54,297 nucleotides of DNA, from assembly GCF_009377175.1 (NCBI RefSeq), contig NZ_VJZD01000033.1:1-54297 (forward strand). Direction: 5' to 3'. This document shows, piece after piece, positions 17,944 through 26,883 of this stretch. The DNA is from Streptomyces adustus. GTDB taxonomy: Bacteria > Actinomycetota > Actinomycetes > Streptomycetales > Streptomycetaceae. Numbering within the stretch: the stretch's first letter is position 1; every line of letters starts with the position of its first letter. A program made the translations under genes and the position numbers. Under the pieces are notes generated by a model. The model ran no database searches and was not told where the DNA came from. It saw only the letters and a list, made by a program, of their open reading frames with translations.

Positions 17944-17989
17944 TCAGGGCACCCGTGCCAGAGCGCCTCAGGGCACCCGTGCCAGAGCG
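17944..17989. repeat. 22-bp duplication across a stop codon
   Basis: tcagggcacccgtgccagag plus cg occurs at 17944 and again at 17968 with a 24-bp period. The second copy holds the stop and last codons (ARVP) of the STAND regulator; the first repeats them in frame after the stop. Confidence 0.9.
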
Positions 17990-20259
17990 GAACGCGCCGT
18001 CGCCACCAGATAGGAGACGCCCTGAGCGGTGGCGATCTCCAGCGCCTGCCCGAAGTGCCGTGCCGCGGCTTCCCGGTCTCCTGTGGCCAGACACGCCTCC
18101 GCGTACGGCAGGAGGCTGTGCACCATCCGATGCGACTCACCGGCCTCTTCGAGCAACGCCAGGGCCCCCGCGTGCACGGCCGTCGCCGCCTCGATGTCAC
18201 CGAGGTGGCGCAGGGCCACGGCCGCGTCCGTCCGGCTGACGGCCTCCAGGACCGGATGACGGGTCTCCCGGCTGATCGCGATGGCCTGCTCCGCCAGGCC
18301 GAGAGCGGTCCGGGCGTCGCCCAGCCCCAGCGCCGACCGGCCCAGCACGTCAAGACACATCCGCACCTTCTGCCGGTCCAGCCCGCGCGCGGTCTCCAGC
18401 AGGTCCAAGACCAGCTCGCGGGCCTCCCTGTGCTCCCCGCGCAGCACCAGGGCACGCCCGAGGCGTACGCCGATGTACACCCGCACGGCGCTCGCACCGG
18501 ACGGCACCAGGCCGGTCGCCTCGCGCAAGAGCTCCATCGCGCCTGCGGCGTCGGCGGTGTACAGGCGGACCTGCGCCAGTTGTTCGAGGGCCAGTGCCTC
18601 GCCGACGCTGTCGCCCTCGGCGACCATCAGCGCGCGGGCCGCCTCCAGTTCCGGCACCGCCTCGTCCAGCCGGCCCACCCGCAGCAGCGCGGCGCCCAGC
18701 AGGTACCGGTGGGAGGCGAGGGTCCGGCGCGCGCCGAGCGCTTCGGCGGCCGACCTGCTGACCTCCAGCCCGCGGCACAGCTGCGGCATGCCCCCGCGCC
18801 GGCCGAGGGAAATCACGAAGGCGCACTGGGCGAGTCCGACGGCGGGCGCGTCGACGCGCAGTTCCACGGCGAGCGAGAGCGTCGCGGTGATGTTGGCCCA
18901 CTCGGTGTCCAGCCAGTCGAGGGCTTCGTCGTGGGAGAGGCCGGGAAGAGCCGCGGGCCGCTGCGACACGACGATCGGCACGGGGACGACGACCAGCTCG
19001 ATCACTTTCGTCGCGGCCAGCATGCCGCTCAGGTAGTAGTCGGCCAGCCGGGCGATCACCGGCCCGGGGTCCGCCGCTGCCTCCTCGGCGCGGGCGGCCT
19101 GCCGCAACAGGTCGTGCATCCGGTAACGGCCCGCCGCCGGTTCCTGCAGCAGATGGACGTCGACCAGGTCCTCCAGCAGGGAACGGGCGTTGGCCGGCGG
19201 GATCCCGGCCAAGGCCGCCGCGCCGTAGGCGTCGATGTCCTCACCCGGTACGAGCCCCAGCAGAGCGAACATCCGCCGCTGAGCGGCGTCGAGCTGGCGC
19301 AGGGACATCCCGAACACGTCCGACACCGCCAACTCGCCCTCGCGCAGCCGCTCCACCAGAGTGTCGAGGGTCCACGCGGGCCGGTGCCGCAGCCGTGCGG
19401 CAGCCACCCTGATGGCCAGGGGCAGGTTCCCGCAGCGGCGCACCACCTCGCCGACATCACCGGGACGCATCCCTCCCGCGGACTCGACGAACAGCTCCGC
19501 GGCCTCCCGGGACGGCAGGACGTCCAGCGATATCGGCTCGACGCCGTCCAGCCCCACCATCCGCCGCCGACTGGTGATCAGCACGAAACTCCGGCCCGCA
19601 CCGGGCAGCAGGTCACGCACGTGAGCGGCGTCGGCGGCGTTGTCCAGCAGCACGAGCACGCGCCGCGCCGCCAGCTCCGACCGCCACAGCGCGGACCGCT
19701 CGCCGACCCCGTCGGGAATCCTGCCGGCCGACACCCCGAGCGCGGCCAGCAGCACCCGCAACGCCTCCGCGGGCTCGACCGGCTCCCGGCCCGGAGTGAA
19801 CCCGTGCAGGTCCAGATAGAGCCGGCCCCCGGGAAAGTCGGCGGCCAGGCGATGCGCACCGTGGACGGCCAGCGCGGTCTTGCCCACTCCGCCCATACCG
19901 TCGATCGCGACCATCGTCGAACTCCGCGCGGCTCCCAGGAGCGCGGCCAGCTCCCGCCCGCGGCCGGTGAACGCGGTGATGTCGTGCGGCAGATCGTTGC
20001 GCACCGGCGCAGAAGGCGCGCTCTCCGCCGACGCACGAGACTCGTCCCTGGCCCGCTCCCACACCTCGCGCAGCGGCCTCGGGTCCCGCCCGGCCACCTG
20101 GCACAGCGCCACCACCGTCGGCCACGACGGAACCGCCTGCCCGGAGAAGTACCGCGACAGCGAGGAACTGCTCCCCCGGACATCACGGGCCAGTTCTCGC
20201 AGACTCCGTCCCGTCAGATCACGCAACTGGCGTAACTGTCCTGCCAATTCATCTCGCAC
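17968..20259 (-). CDS. STAND-type regulator: HTH, NB-ARC, TPR
   Basis: 763 residues. An N-terminal XRE-like helix-turn-helix (LRQLRDLTGRSLRELAR, SSSLSRYFSGQAVPSW) is followed by an NB-ARC NTPase with Walker A GMGGVGKTALA near residue 125 and Walker B RRVLVLLDNA. Then come a winged-helix region (RYRMHDLLRQAARAEE) and about 300 residues of TPR-like helical repeats. Such proteins are AfsR/GlnR-like signal-integrating ATPases that switch transcription in actinomycetes. It is the first gene of a minus-strand run, so it may regulate the SRPBCC and serine hydrolase genes. It lacks the BTAD domain of true SARPs. Confidence 0.87.
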   Translation of the reverse strand: MRDELAGQLRQLRDLTGRSLRELARDVRGSSSSLSRYFSGQAVPSWPTVVALCQVAGRDPRPLREVWERARDESRASAESAPSAPVRNDLPHDITAFTGRGRELAALLGAARSSTMVAIDGMGGVGKTALAVHGAHRLAADFPGGRLYLDLHGFTPGREPVEPAEALRVLLAALGVSAGRIPDGVGERSALWRSELAARRVLVLLDNAADAAHVRDLLPGAGRSFVLITSRRRMVGLDGVEPISLDVLPSREAAELFVESAGGMRPGDVGEVVRRCGNLPLAIRVAAARLRHRPAWTLDTLVERLREGELAVSDVFGMSLRQLDAAQRRMFALLGLVPGEDIDAYGAAALAGIPPANARSLLEDLVDVHLLQEPAAGRYRMHDLLRQAARAEEAAADPGPVIARLADYYLSGMLAATKVIELVVVPVPIVVSQRPAALPGLSHDEALDWLDTEWANITATLSLAVELRVDAPAVGLAQCAFVISLGRRGGMPQLCRGLEVSRSAAEALGARRTLASHRYLLGAALLRVGRLDEAVPELEAARALMVAEGDSVGEALALEQLAQVRLYTADAAGAMELLREATGLVPSGASAVRVYIGVRLGRALVLRGEHREARELVLDLLETARGLDRQKVRMCLDVLGRSALGLGDARTALGLAEQAIAISRETRHPVLEAVSRTDAAVALRHLGDIEAATAVHAGALALLEEAGESHRMVHSLLPYAEACLATGDREAAARHFGQALEIATAQGVSYLVATARSALARVP

Positions 20260-20343
20260 GCCTGCCAGCCCCCTCCAGCCTCAAGCGAGTTCCACCGGTG
20301 ATCCTAATCACTGCCCGGTCGGGATCTTTTTGCTGGTGGCACG

Positions 20344-20800
20344 TCACTGGACCGGGTGGATCGTTGACCGGGCACGGACAGTGGGGAGCCGAGGGCACTC
20401 CGGTGTGATCCTCCCGGTCACCGCCCGCGCTCGCCGTCGTACGACCCGCCGAGGCGCCATCACCTCGAACACCTCGGCCACACCCTCGCCCGCGAGTTCG
20501 GCGTCGAGTGGATCCGGGGCACCCAGGCCATGCTCGACGTCCCAGCGGTGGACGAGAGCCTCCAGACACCGACGCCGCTGCCAGCAGCCGACCGTATGCG
20601 GTGGGGGAACGTCCAGGCAGGTGCGGTCGGATCCGCATCCAGCGCCTTCGGCAGAGTCTCGGACGCCTCGCCGAACCAGCGCACCAGCGCGCCCCGCTCC
20701 CGTGGTGCGGCCGACGGCCGGAAGCACCCGTGCCCCTCGGTGACGGCGACGGCCGCCCAGAGAATCGAGCCGCCCCGGCGGTCCGCCGGATTCCGTGATT
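20344..20800 (-). pseudogene. Broken maleylpyruvate-isomerase-like (TIGR03083, mycothiol-type) gene
   Basis: Two minus-strand frames together give a family-like sequence. The first is LVRWFGEASETLPKALDAD, TAPAWTFPH; after a frameshift near 20600 the second reads HTVGCWQRRRCLEALVHRWD and APDPLDAELAGEGVAEVFEV. HRWD-E is the hallmark of the DinB/MDMPI N-terminal domain. The start and part of the first domain are missing and the C-terminal domain is unreadable. Intact homologues are mycothiol-dependent isomerases or related metal-binding proteins. Confidence 0.7.
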
Positions 20801-20802
20801 CC

Positions 20803-21108
20803 TCAGCCGCCGGCGCCGAGGCCGCCTGCGACGATCAGTTCGCGACTGGTGAACTCGCCGGTGAGCATGGGCATGGCGGCAGCGATCGCTTCCTTGGCCT
20901 CGGGCAACCGCAGGGACGCGTCGTGCTGCTCCTTCGACTCCCAGACCTCCGTCACCACGATCGTGTCCGGGTCGTCGGCGGCCAGACACACCACGTAGCT
21001 TCGACAGCCGAGCTCCGGGAGACTCGCGGCTCCAGAGAGCAGGATCGCGACCACGTCGTCGCGCTTGCCGGGCTCGGTCTTCATCGAGCCGAGGTAGCCA
21101 TAGGCCAT
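20803..21108 (-). CDS. ABM-family (antibiotic biosynthesis monooxygenase-like) protein
   Basis: 101 residues (MAYGYLGSMKTEPGKRDDV start). The pattern is that of a dimeric alpha-beta ABM/YgiN barrel: an N-terminal strand, a helix around KRDDVVAILLSGA, CRSYVVCLAADDPDTIVV, then TEVWESKEQHDAS and a C-terminal helix before FTSRELIVAGG. Relatives are quinol monooxygenases or heme-degrading-like enzymes that need no cofactor. The gene appears intact although it lies between two pseudogenes. Substrate unknown. Confidence 0.75.
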   Translation of the reverse strand: MAYGYLGSMKTEPGKRDDVVAILLSGAASLPELGCRSYVVCLAADDPDTIVVTEVWESKEQHDASLRLPEAKEAIAAAMPMLTGEFTSRELIVAGGLGAGG

Positions 21109-21459
21109 GTCATGCCGCCTTCGTCGGAGGTGCTGCTGCTGATGGGCCAGGCCTGCGCCGCCCTGGCAGCCGTCCCCCCACGGCGGACAGGGCGCCCGTC
21201 CCCGGCCGGAAGCCGCGGCCGAGCCGGTGCGAACGGGCTGGGCCCGGCGGTCGCCGAGGTCGACTGGCAGCGGCGCAACACCATCACGGCACCGCGCTCA
21301 CTGTTCCGCGTCGCACGGCTGCGCTCAGGCCCTCGACCTCCTCGGCAAGGGTACGGCGCGGACACCCCGCATGGTCGCGGAACAGCCTTCGGACCGACAC
21401 CGACAGATCGACGGCCACGGACCGTCTGGCGAGGGCGGTATCCGCTCACCCCGGCGCAT
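21109..21459. other. Unassigned stretch
   Basis: About 350 bp between the ABM gene and the dehydrogenase fragment. Several open frames exist on both strands, but none has a recognisable domain, start site or neighbour logic. It probably contains the lost 3' half of the decayed dehydrogenase. Confidence 0.5.
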
Positions 21460-21840
21460 TCGGTCTCTCCACCGAAGGTGTCGAAGACCCGCCGCAGGTA
21501 CCCCTGTTCGCCGGTGGTGTCGACGTACGGTGTCCCGCCAGTGATCGCAGCGCGCACCACCGGCTCGCCCCACAGCGTGAACGGGCCGGCGCAGTCGACC
21601 ACCGCGTCGCGGTCGGCGAACGCCGCGGCACCTCCATGGGATCCGCCAGGTCCGCGACCCGGACCTCGGCGTCCTGCGCGCCGACCCGCACCGCGGCGGC
21701 GCGCAGGCACTCCCGATCGCAGCCGACCAGTACCGGCGTGATCTCGCGGCGGCGCAGCTCGGCGAAGGCGAGCCCGCCGGTGAACCCGCTCGCGCCGCGT
21801 GCGAGCAGGCGCGGCCCCGGTCACCGCCTGCTCGGCTTCC
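21460..21840 (-). pseudogene. Saccharopine dehydrogenase-like NAD(P)-binding protein, frameshifted fragment
   Basis: Minus strand: GASGFTGGLAFAELRRREI, VLVGCDRECLRAAAVRVGAQ and DAEVRVADLADP in one frame. After a shift near 21630 another frame reads AAFADRDAVVDCAGPF, LWGEPVVRAAITGGTPYVDT and TGEQGYLRRVFDTFG. This is the Rossmann N-terminal domain of trans-acting enoyl-reductase/saccharopine-dehydrogenase-like proteins. The C-terminal half is absent. A palindrome at 21889-21905 lies in its promoter position. Confidence 0.7.
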
Positions 21841-21888
21841 GGACGGCACACCGCACGTACTCGTCGCCCCCTCGGCGCTTCCGGTTCG

Positions 21889-21905
21889 CAAACGACGTAC
21901 GTTTG
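21889..21905. promoter_or_regulatory. TetR-type palindrome upstream of the dehydrogenase fragment
   Basis: caaacg-acgta-cgtttg, a 6-bp inverted repeat around a 5-base centre, with a CGTACG-like core typical of TetR-family operators. No TetR gene is adjacent; the only one in the window is at 33026. The site may be left from a lost regulator/dehydrogenase pair. Confidence 0.45.
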
Positions 21906-22104
21906 ACATACCGAGGGCTTCACGCATTCCGACGCCACGCCGGGTCGTCCTCGGCGACAGACGAATCCGGGCCGCCCCAGCACTCGGCTCGAGACGGGTC
22001 GGCATCATGTCCGCCGCGGTCGAAGCACCTCCGCGCAAGCTCCGTGTCTCTGCGCCGACAGCACGTACCCGTAGCCGCGCGAGCCCCTGCCGGGGGGAGG
22101 CGTG

Positions 22105-23079
22105 ATGGTTCTTTCCCGGCTGGACATCCACCGGCGCAACCGCGGGGAGCGGACGCTCGTCACGCTTGCCGGTGACATCGGACCGGCCACGACACCTCTG
22201 CTGCGGGCCGCGTTGGAGCGGTGCCTGCTCGACGGCGTCACCGTCATCGACATCGACCTGAGCACGGTCGGCTCCTGCGACGCCAGAGGCCTGGACGTCT
22301 TCCTGTCGGCGTCACGGCGCGCCGGCCGAGTCCACGCCTCCCTGCTGCTGCACCACCCATGCGCGCAGATCAGCCGCCTCCTCGCTGACACCGGATCTGC
22401 CCCGCTGCTTCTCGCGGCCCCCGCGAGTCCCGTACCGCCCGCCCTGTCCGGCGACCTCACGGCTACCGGAACACGGGTGCCCGAGGACCCCGCTCGCCCG
22501 TCGGACCAGCCGGTCCTCAAGGACGGGATCCGTCTTCGCCGACTCACCCGCTGGCAGGCCGAGGACATGCGCGAGGACATCGCGGACCTGGCCGCGGAAT
22601 CGGTCGCGGGCACCCCCGGCAAGGCGTACCACCGCCGTGGAGACTTCCTGGGCCGCCTGGCGGCCGGTGCCCACCACCGTGGCTTCGCGCTGCTGGTCGC
22701 CGAGACGACGGTGCTGGTCGGATGCGCCTTCGGTTTTCCGGTGGGCCCTGGCAATTCCGGGTGCCGCGGGTTCGGCGGAACGCTCCAGGAGAGCATCCAA
22801 CGGCTCACCTCCTGCGCGCGGTTCGTGGTCCTCACCCAGGTCGTGGCCCATCAGCACGCCCAGCACCACGACATCGCCCGCCGCTTGCAACGGCGCCTGC
22901 TCTCAGACCTGCACTCCTCGCTAGGAGTCGTCCTTCTCCATCCTGCCGACCGCGCGGGACAAACCGTCTTCTCGTCCTGGGGCTGGCAGAACATGGGAGT
23001 GGTCGTCGGGCTGCCCGGTCCTGTCACCCCCTGTGTGTTGATCCTGCGTACGGAGCCGCTGTCCACGGCAGGCCGGTGA
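22105..23079 (+). CDS. STAS domain fused to GNAT-like domain
   Basis: 324 residues from ATG at 22105, five bases after GGGGGGAGG (a GTG at 22102 is too close). Residues 1-110 are a STAS anti-sigma-antagonist-like domain (LVTLAGDIGPATTPLLRAAL, VIDIDLSTVGSCDARGLDV). The usual phospho-acceptor serine before GL is Arg here (DARGL against DSSGL). After a Pro-rich linker, residues 150-320 resemble a GNAT acetyltransferase-like fold (DFLGRLAAGAHHRGFALLVA, then VLVGCAFGFPVG and a helical C-terminus with HHDIARRLQRRLL). Possibly a partner-switch component of stress/sigma-factor signalling, consistent with PP2C phosphatases nearby. The exact role is open. Confidence 0.65.
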   Translation: MVLSRLDIHRRNRGERTLVTLAGDIGPATTPLLRAALERCLLDGVTVIDIDLSTVGSCDARGLDVFLSASRRAGRVHASLLLHHPCAQISRLLADTGSAPLLLAAPASPVPPALSGDLTATGTRVPEDPARPSDQPVLKDGIRLRRLTRWQAEDMREDIADLAAESVAGTPGKAYHRRGDFLGRLAAGAHHRGFALLVAETTVLVGCAFGFPVGPGNSGCRGFGGTLQESIQRLTSCARFVVLTQVVAHQHAQHHDIARRLQRRLLSDLHSSLGVVLLHPADRAGQTVFSSWGWQNMGVVVGLPGPVTPCVLILRTEPLSTAGR

Positions 23080-23232
23080 TCAGGCGGATGGCCGGGAAGC
23101 CGGTACCCGTCCCGGCCGGTGCGGTCGCTCCGTCTGTCGTCCGCCGCGGCCCGTGGCTGTGCTGCGCGCCGTCCCCCGCAGCCGGAAGCGGCCTGGCACG
23201 TACCGAGAGCCCCGGCGGCCACGCTGTGAATC

Positions 23233-23556
23233 TCAGTAGTCCTGCCAGTGAAGGAGGACCCAGCCGGCTACGGCCGCGCTCACCAGAGCGAAGCCACCAA
23301 GGAGCGCGCTCAGAAGGAGCCGAAAGGCGCGCCATCGTCGCCGGTGTGGGAGTACCCAGAGCACGATCAGGGCCGCGTCAGCCACGGCCAGCGCTACCGT
23401 CTGCAGATTCAGTGTCCGGTCGGCCTGCGCCATACCGGACCAGACGCCCAGCACGGGTGCCGCGATGACGGATGCGATCAGCGGGGCCTTCCACCAGTGC
23501 TGATCGACCCGGTGGGCGGCGATCGCGCCATCAGGTACAGAGTCAGACCTCTTCAT
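23233..23556 (-). CDS. Small membrane protein
   Basis: 107 residues from ATG at 23556. After a short polar N-terminus there are three hydrophobic segments: APLIASVIAAPVLGVWSG, LQTVALAVADAALIVLWVL, and LLLSALLGGFALVSAAVAGW. A basic loop (PHRRRWRAFR) lies between the second and third. Membrane protein of unknown function with no family recognised. Position downstream of nothing obvious suggests its own transcript. The 304 bp upstream (23557-23860) show no gene, only promoter-like sequence for this gene and the one at 23861. Confidence 0.55.
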   Translation of the reverse strand: MKRSDSVPDGAIAAHRVDQHWWKAPLIASVIAAPVLGVWSGMAQADRTLNLQTVALAVADAALIVLWVLPHRRRWRAFRLLLSALLGGFALVSAAVAGWVLLHWQDY

Positions 23557-23860
23557 ACCCCCAGCGTGAGGCCTGACCTCGGAAGCCGTATCCGCATGCG
23601 TACTCAGGGCGTACTCAACCGTGGCACGAGGAATCCGAGCACCTCGGCTTCCGAGGCCGGACCTGCCGCTCGGCGCCCAATCCGCACCGCGCTGCGGCCG
23701 ACAGCCACCGCCGCCCCCGGGGTGCGGAACACTTCGCGTGAATGTCGCCCCTATGTGGCACGACGGGTACGCCGGGCGTTGAGTGGAGATGCACGCGGGG
23801 TGCTCCGCACGGCAGGACATCCCCGACAGGGCAGGAATCCGATCAACGCCAGGAGGCATC

Positions 23861-24109
23861 GTGTCTACAGGACGGGACGACAAAAGCGAACGTCGGTACG
23901 AGCGAATCAGGGAGAACGCCAAGGAACACGGCGTCTCCGACCAGCTCGCCGAAGTGGTCGCGGCGCGCGCGTCCCACCGCGGCGAGCACTCCCGCAGCAG
24001 ATCGCAGGGACCCACGAAGGACCAGCTCTACCAGGAGGCCAGGAAAAGGCACATCGACGGCCGCTCCACCATGACCAAGGACGAGCTGCGCGAGGCCCTC
24101 GGCCGCTGA
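23861..24109 (+). CDS. Small Rho-N/SAP-like protein, often annotated plasmid stabilization protein
   Basis: 82 residues, GTG start at 23861 with AGGAGG five bases upstream. Very polar: an N-terminal region RYERIRENAKEHGVSDQLA with AARAS, a Ser/Arg-rich linker, and a C-terminal module TKDQLYQEARKRHIDG with RSTMTKDELREALGR. The C-terminal part matches the short Rho-termination-factor N-terminal (SAP-like) nucleic-acid-binding motif in small actinomycete proteins. Probably binds DNA or RNA. Such genes are common near mobile DNA and stress loci. Confidence 0.65.
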   Translation: MSTGRDDKSERRYERIRENAKEHGVSDQLAEVVAARASHRGEHSRSRSQGPTKDQLYQEARKRHIDGRSTMTKDELREALGR

Positions 24110-24119
24110 CCGCCCGCCC

Positions 24120-24520
24120 TTGCGCAGGTGGCGGCACCCGTGGAGAACGCCTCCTCGGCCGCCGCACCGCCACAGTGCCGCTCCACGCACACGGCCTCGG
24201 CCCGCTCGACCTCTGCTCCCGCGAGCCGGGCGCGTTCACCGAGGCGAGCGAGTTGACGGGCCGGCTACCGGCGTCGCACGCCGCGGTCGCCTTCTCCAGG
24301 GCACGCACCCACGCCCAGACGGAGCAGGCCGTCGCCACTCGTCACATCACCGGTGAAGCGATGGGCATCCGCGTGGGCAGCCGTCACCTCACCGAGGAGC
24401 AGGCGCTCGACACGCTGCGCCACCACTCCCAGCGAAACAACACCGAGCTGCGTGAGGTCGCCCGCCTGATCCGCGAACACGGCGCTCTTCCCTCACCCCA
24501 TGTCAAGGCAGGGGTGGCTT
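24120..24520 (+). pseudogene. GAF-ANTAR regulator, C-terminal remnant
   Basis: The plus frame reads VPLHAHGLGPLDLCSREPG, FTEASELTGRLPASHAAVAF, then the ANTAR domain QAVATRHITGEAMGIRVGSR, LTEEQALDTLRHHSQRNN and TELREVARLIREHGA. ANTAR domains bind RNA hairpins to prevent termination. Only the end of the GAF domain and the ANTAR remain. No start codon or ribosome site exists upstream, where the frame runs into the neighbouring gene, and the frame reads on to 24717 through what should be the promoter of the PP2C gene. Confidence 0.7.
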
Positions 24521-24709
24521 CCTCAGCACCTGGGCCGAACCGCACGCCTCACACCCTTTTCGCGTCTTGCGACGAACCGATGACCCTCCGCCCAACCGGC
24601 GCACCGGCGACTTCGTCACGGCGGTCCGTCGAGAGCACGGCCCGGTATTGCGCCCCCCGTGTTCTACGATGCGGTTGGGAAGCGCCTCGGCGAGGCTACC
24701 GGAGGCCAG

Positions 24710-26569
24710 ATGGCTGATCAGATCCGTCGACCCGAAACGGAGACGGCCCCGGGCGACGCGCGGCAAAGCGTGTTGCGGCTGACCGCGCTGTCGGCTGCCT
24801 CCGATACGAGCATGGACCGGTTCGCCCGTCTGGTGGCACGCCTGCTCGACGTCCCTGCCGCCTTCGTGTCGCTCGCCGAGCAGGACAGGTTGATCCTGCC
24901 CGGCGTGATGGGACTGCCCGAGCCCTGGCCGGGCAGGCGCGCGTTGCCGCTGTCACCCTCGACGCTCCAGGAGTTGGCGGTCCCCGAGCAGCCGTTGATC
25001 GTGACCGATGCCCGCGCCGACGACCGTACGCGCACCGACCCGGCGATCACGGCCCTCGGAGTGATCGCATACGCCGCAATGCCGCTGACTGACGGCGACG
25101 GGCTCGTCCTGGGTTCTCTGTGTGCCATCGACCACAAACCCCGCGCCTGGGCCGCCGAGGAGCTGGCCGACCTCGAGGATCTTGCAGCGGCCTGCTCGGC
25201 CGAACTGCGCCAGCGCATCCTGTCGACGCAACGCCGATCCGAACAGAAGGTACTGGAGACCGCGTGGGCCGCCGCCGAGCAGGCCCGGCGCGACGCCCAG
25301 CGCCTGGAACAGGAGGCCCAGGCCGGCCTCGGCCACGCCGAACTGCTGCTGAGGACGTCCGAGGAACTGGCCCAGACCTCCGGCCTGGATGACGTACGAC
25401 GCCGGCTGCGGAACCTGTTCGGCGGCGTCGGCAAGCCCTCCTATGTCGGCCTGCTGGTCGTCGACGAGGACGAACTGCGCCGGGTTCCCGACCCGGACCT
25501 CGTTCACGCGGTGGAACACGAGCTCGACGTCCAGCCCTTGAATGCGGCGTTCCCCAGCACCCGGGCCCTGAGAGAACGACGGACGGTTGTCGTACCCGAC
25601 CGCGAGGCACTCGTGGCCGACTACGGCCCCGAAGCGGTCAGATACTTCGACCGCATGGGCTTGACCACAGTGCTGTGCGTGCCCCTCTGGGGCAGCCGCA
25701 TACTTCTGGGCGTGCTCACGATCTGCTGGGCCGAGCGGCACGAGGTGGGCGTCACCGAGCGCGCCACGCTCACCGCCGCGTCCGGCTACATCGCCCAGGC
25801 AGTGGAACGCGCCCTGTACCTGGACGAGCGGATCTCCCTGGCCCGGCAACTCCAGGCCGCCATGCTCACCGATCTCCCCAGCACCGGTCCTGTGGAGATC
25901 AGCGCCCTCTACCAGGCGGCCGCCGACGGCCAGATGATCGGCGGAGACTGGTACGACGCCTATTACCTTCCGCCCGCCTCGTCCGGTGAGCCCGAACCAC
26001 TCATGGTCACGGTGGGTGACATCACGGGTCACGACATGCATGCCGCCACCGTCATGGGGCAGGTACGCAGCATGCTGAGGCAGGCCACGGTCGACCACGT
26101 CCCCTACAGCCCTGCCACCTCGCTGACCGCCCTCGACGCGGCCTGCTCCGCGCTGCCCATCGAGGCCGGCGGCACACTGGTCCACGGCCGCCTCGACCTC
26201 GCCGACGGCGGCCCGGACTGGACTCTGACCTGGTCCAACGCCGGCCATCCGCCGCCGCTGCTGCGCACTCCCGACGGCCAGGTGATCGTCCTGGAGGAGC
26301 ACGACATCTTTCTCCACCCAGCCCTCGAACCGTCCCTCCGCACCGAGCACCGGTGCGCCCTGCCCTCGGGCTCGACGCTGCTGCTGTACACCGACGGGCT
26401 CATCGAGCGCCGCGGTCAAGACATCGACGCCGCCATCGGACAACTCGTTGCACTCCTCGCCCGCCACGGTGACCGTCCACCGGCCGAAGTGCTCCACCGA
26501 ATCGGCAGGACCATGGCGGACCCCGTTCCCGAGGACGACGTCGTGGTGCTGGCCCTGCGCGTTCCCTGA
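24710..26569 (+). CDS. GAF-GAF-PP2C (SpoIIE-type) serine phosphatase
   Basis: 619 residues from ATG at 24710 with GGAGG four bases upstream; a GTG at 24659 lacks a site. An N-terminal GAF domain (LLDVPAAFVSLAEQDRLIL, LVLGSLCAIDHKPRAW), a coiled coil (about residues 175-225), a second GAF (AVRYFDRMGLTTVLCVPLWG), and a C-terminal SpoIIE/PP2C phosphatase follow. Metal-binding residues are present: GGDWYDAYYLPP, TVGDITGHDMHAATVM, YTDGLIERRG and DDVVVLALRVP. Such cytoplasmic enzymes dephosphorylate STAS anti-anti-sigma factors in response to a ligand or redox state sensed by GAF. The STAS-GNAT protein at 22105 is a possible neighbour partner. Confidence 0.9.
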   Translation: MADQIRRPETETAPGDARQSVLRLTALSAASDTSMDRFARLVARLLDVPAAFVSLAEQDRLILPGVMGLPEPWPGRRALPLSPSTLQELAVPEQPLIVTDARADDRTRTDPAITALGVIAYAAMPLTDGDGLVLGSLCAIDHKPRAWAAEELADLEDLAAACSAELRQRILSTQRRSEQKVLETAWAAAEQARRDAQRLEQEAQAGLGHAELLLRTSEELAQTSGLDDVRRRLRNLFGGVGKPSYVGLLVVDEDELRRVPDPDLVHAVEHELDVQPLNAAFPSTRALRERRTVVVPDREALVADYGPEAVRYFDRMGLTTVLCVPLWGSRILLGVLTICWAERHEVGVTERATLTAASGYIAQAVERALYLDERISLARQLQAAMLTDLPSTGPVEISALYQAAADGQMIGGDWYDAYYLPPASSGEPEPLMVTVGDITGHDMHAATVMGQVRSMLRQATVDHVPYSPATSLTALDAACSALPIEAGGTLVHGRLDLADGGPDWTLTWSNAGHPPPLLRTPDGQVIVLEEHDIFLHPALEPSLRTEHRCALPSGSTLLLYTDGLIERRGQDIDAAIGQLVALLARHGDRPPAEVLHRIGRTMADPVPEDDVVVLALRVP

Positions 26570-26883
26570 CCGGGCTCCGCAGTCATGGGATGCATCTGCC
26601 GTGTCCGTCGGCCGGCTCGCTGCCCCCTCCTGCCGTGAGCATGGGCAGTCCGGCGATTGCCTCCGATGCCCGCCCCGCCGCTACGGGCCGGGCACGGAGA
26701 GCAACGAAGCGGTGCGGCAGGCTGCGCCTGTGGAGTCGTCGCTCCTTCTCCGGCATCGGTCCAGCGGACCCGAGTAGTGCGCGTGCAGTAGGGCGGACTG
26801 TCAGCACCTGCACGACGACGCGACGGCGCTGGTCCTGGAGTCTTGTGGAAGATTCCCGAGACCAGATGTGGAGATCCTCTGTC
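26570..26883. other. Intergenic region before the MMPL gene
   Basis: About 310 bp. The open frames here have no recognisable domain. It should carry the promoter of the MMPL gene; no clear -35/-10 pair was fixed by eye. Confidence 0.5.

Noticed and set aside
17139..18497. Extension of the serine hydrolase to an 866-residue protein
   Set aside because: The upstream part is antisense-like Arg/Trp-rich sequence overlapping the SRPBCC and STAND genes; a clear ribosome site precedes ATG at 17138.
24659..24709. GTG at 24659 as start of the GAF-GAF-PP2C gene
   Set aside because: No ribosome site, whereas ATG at 24710 has GGAGG at four bases.
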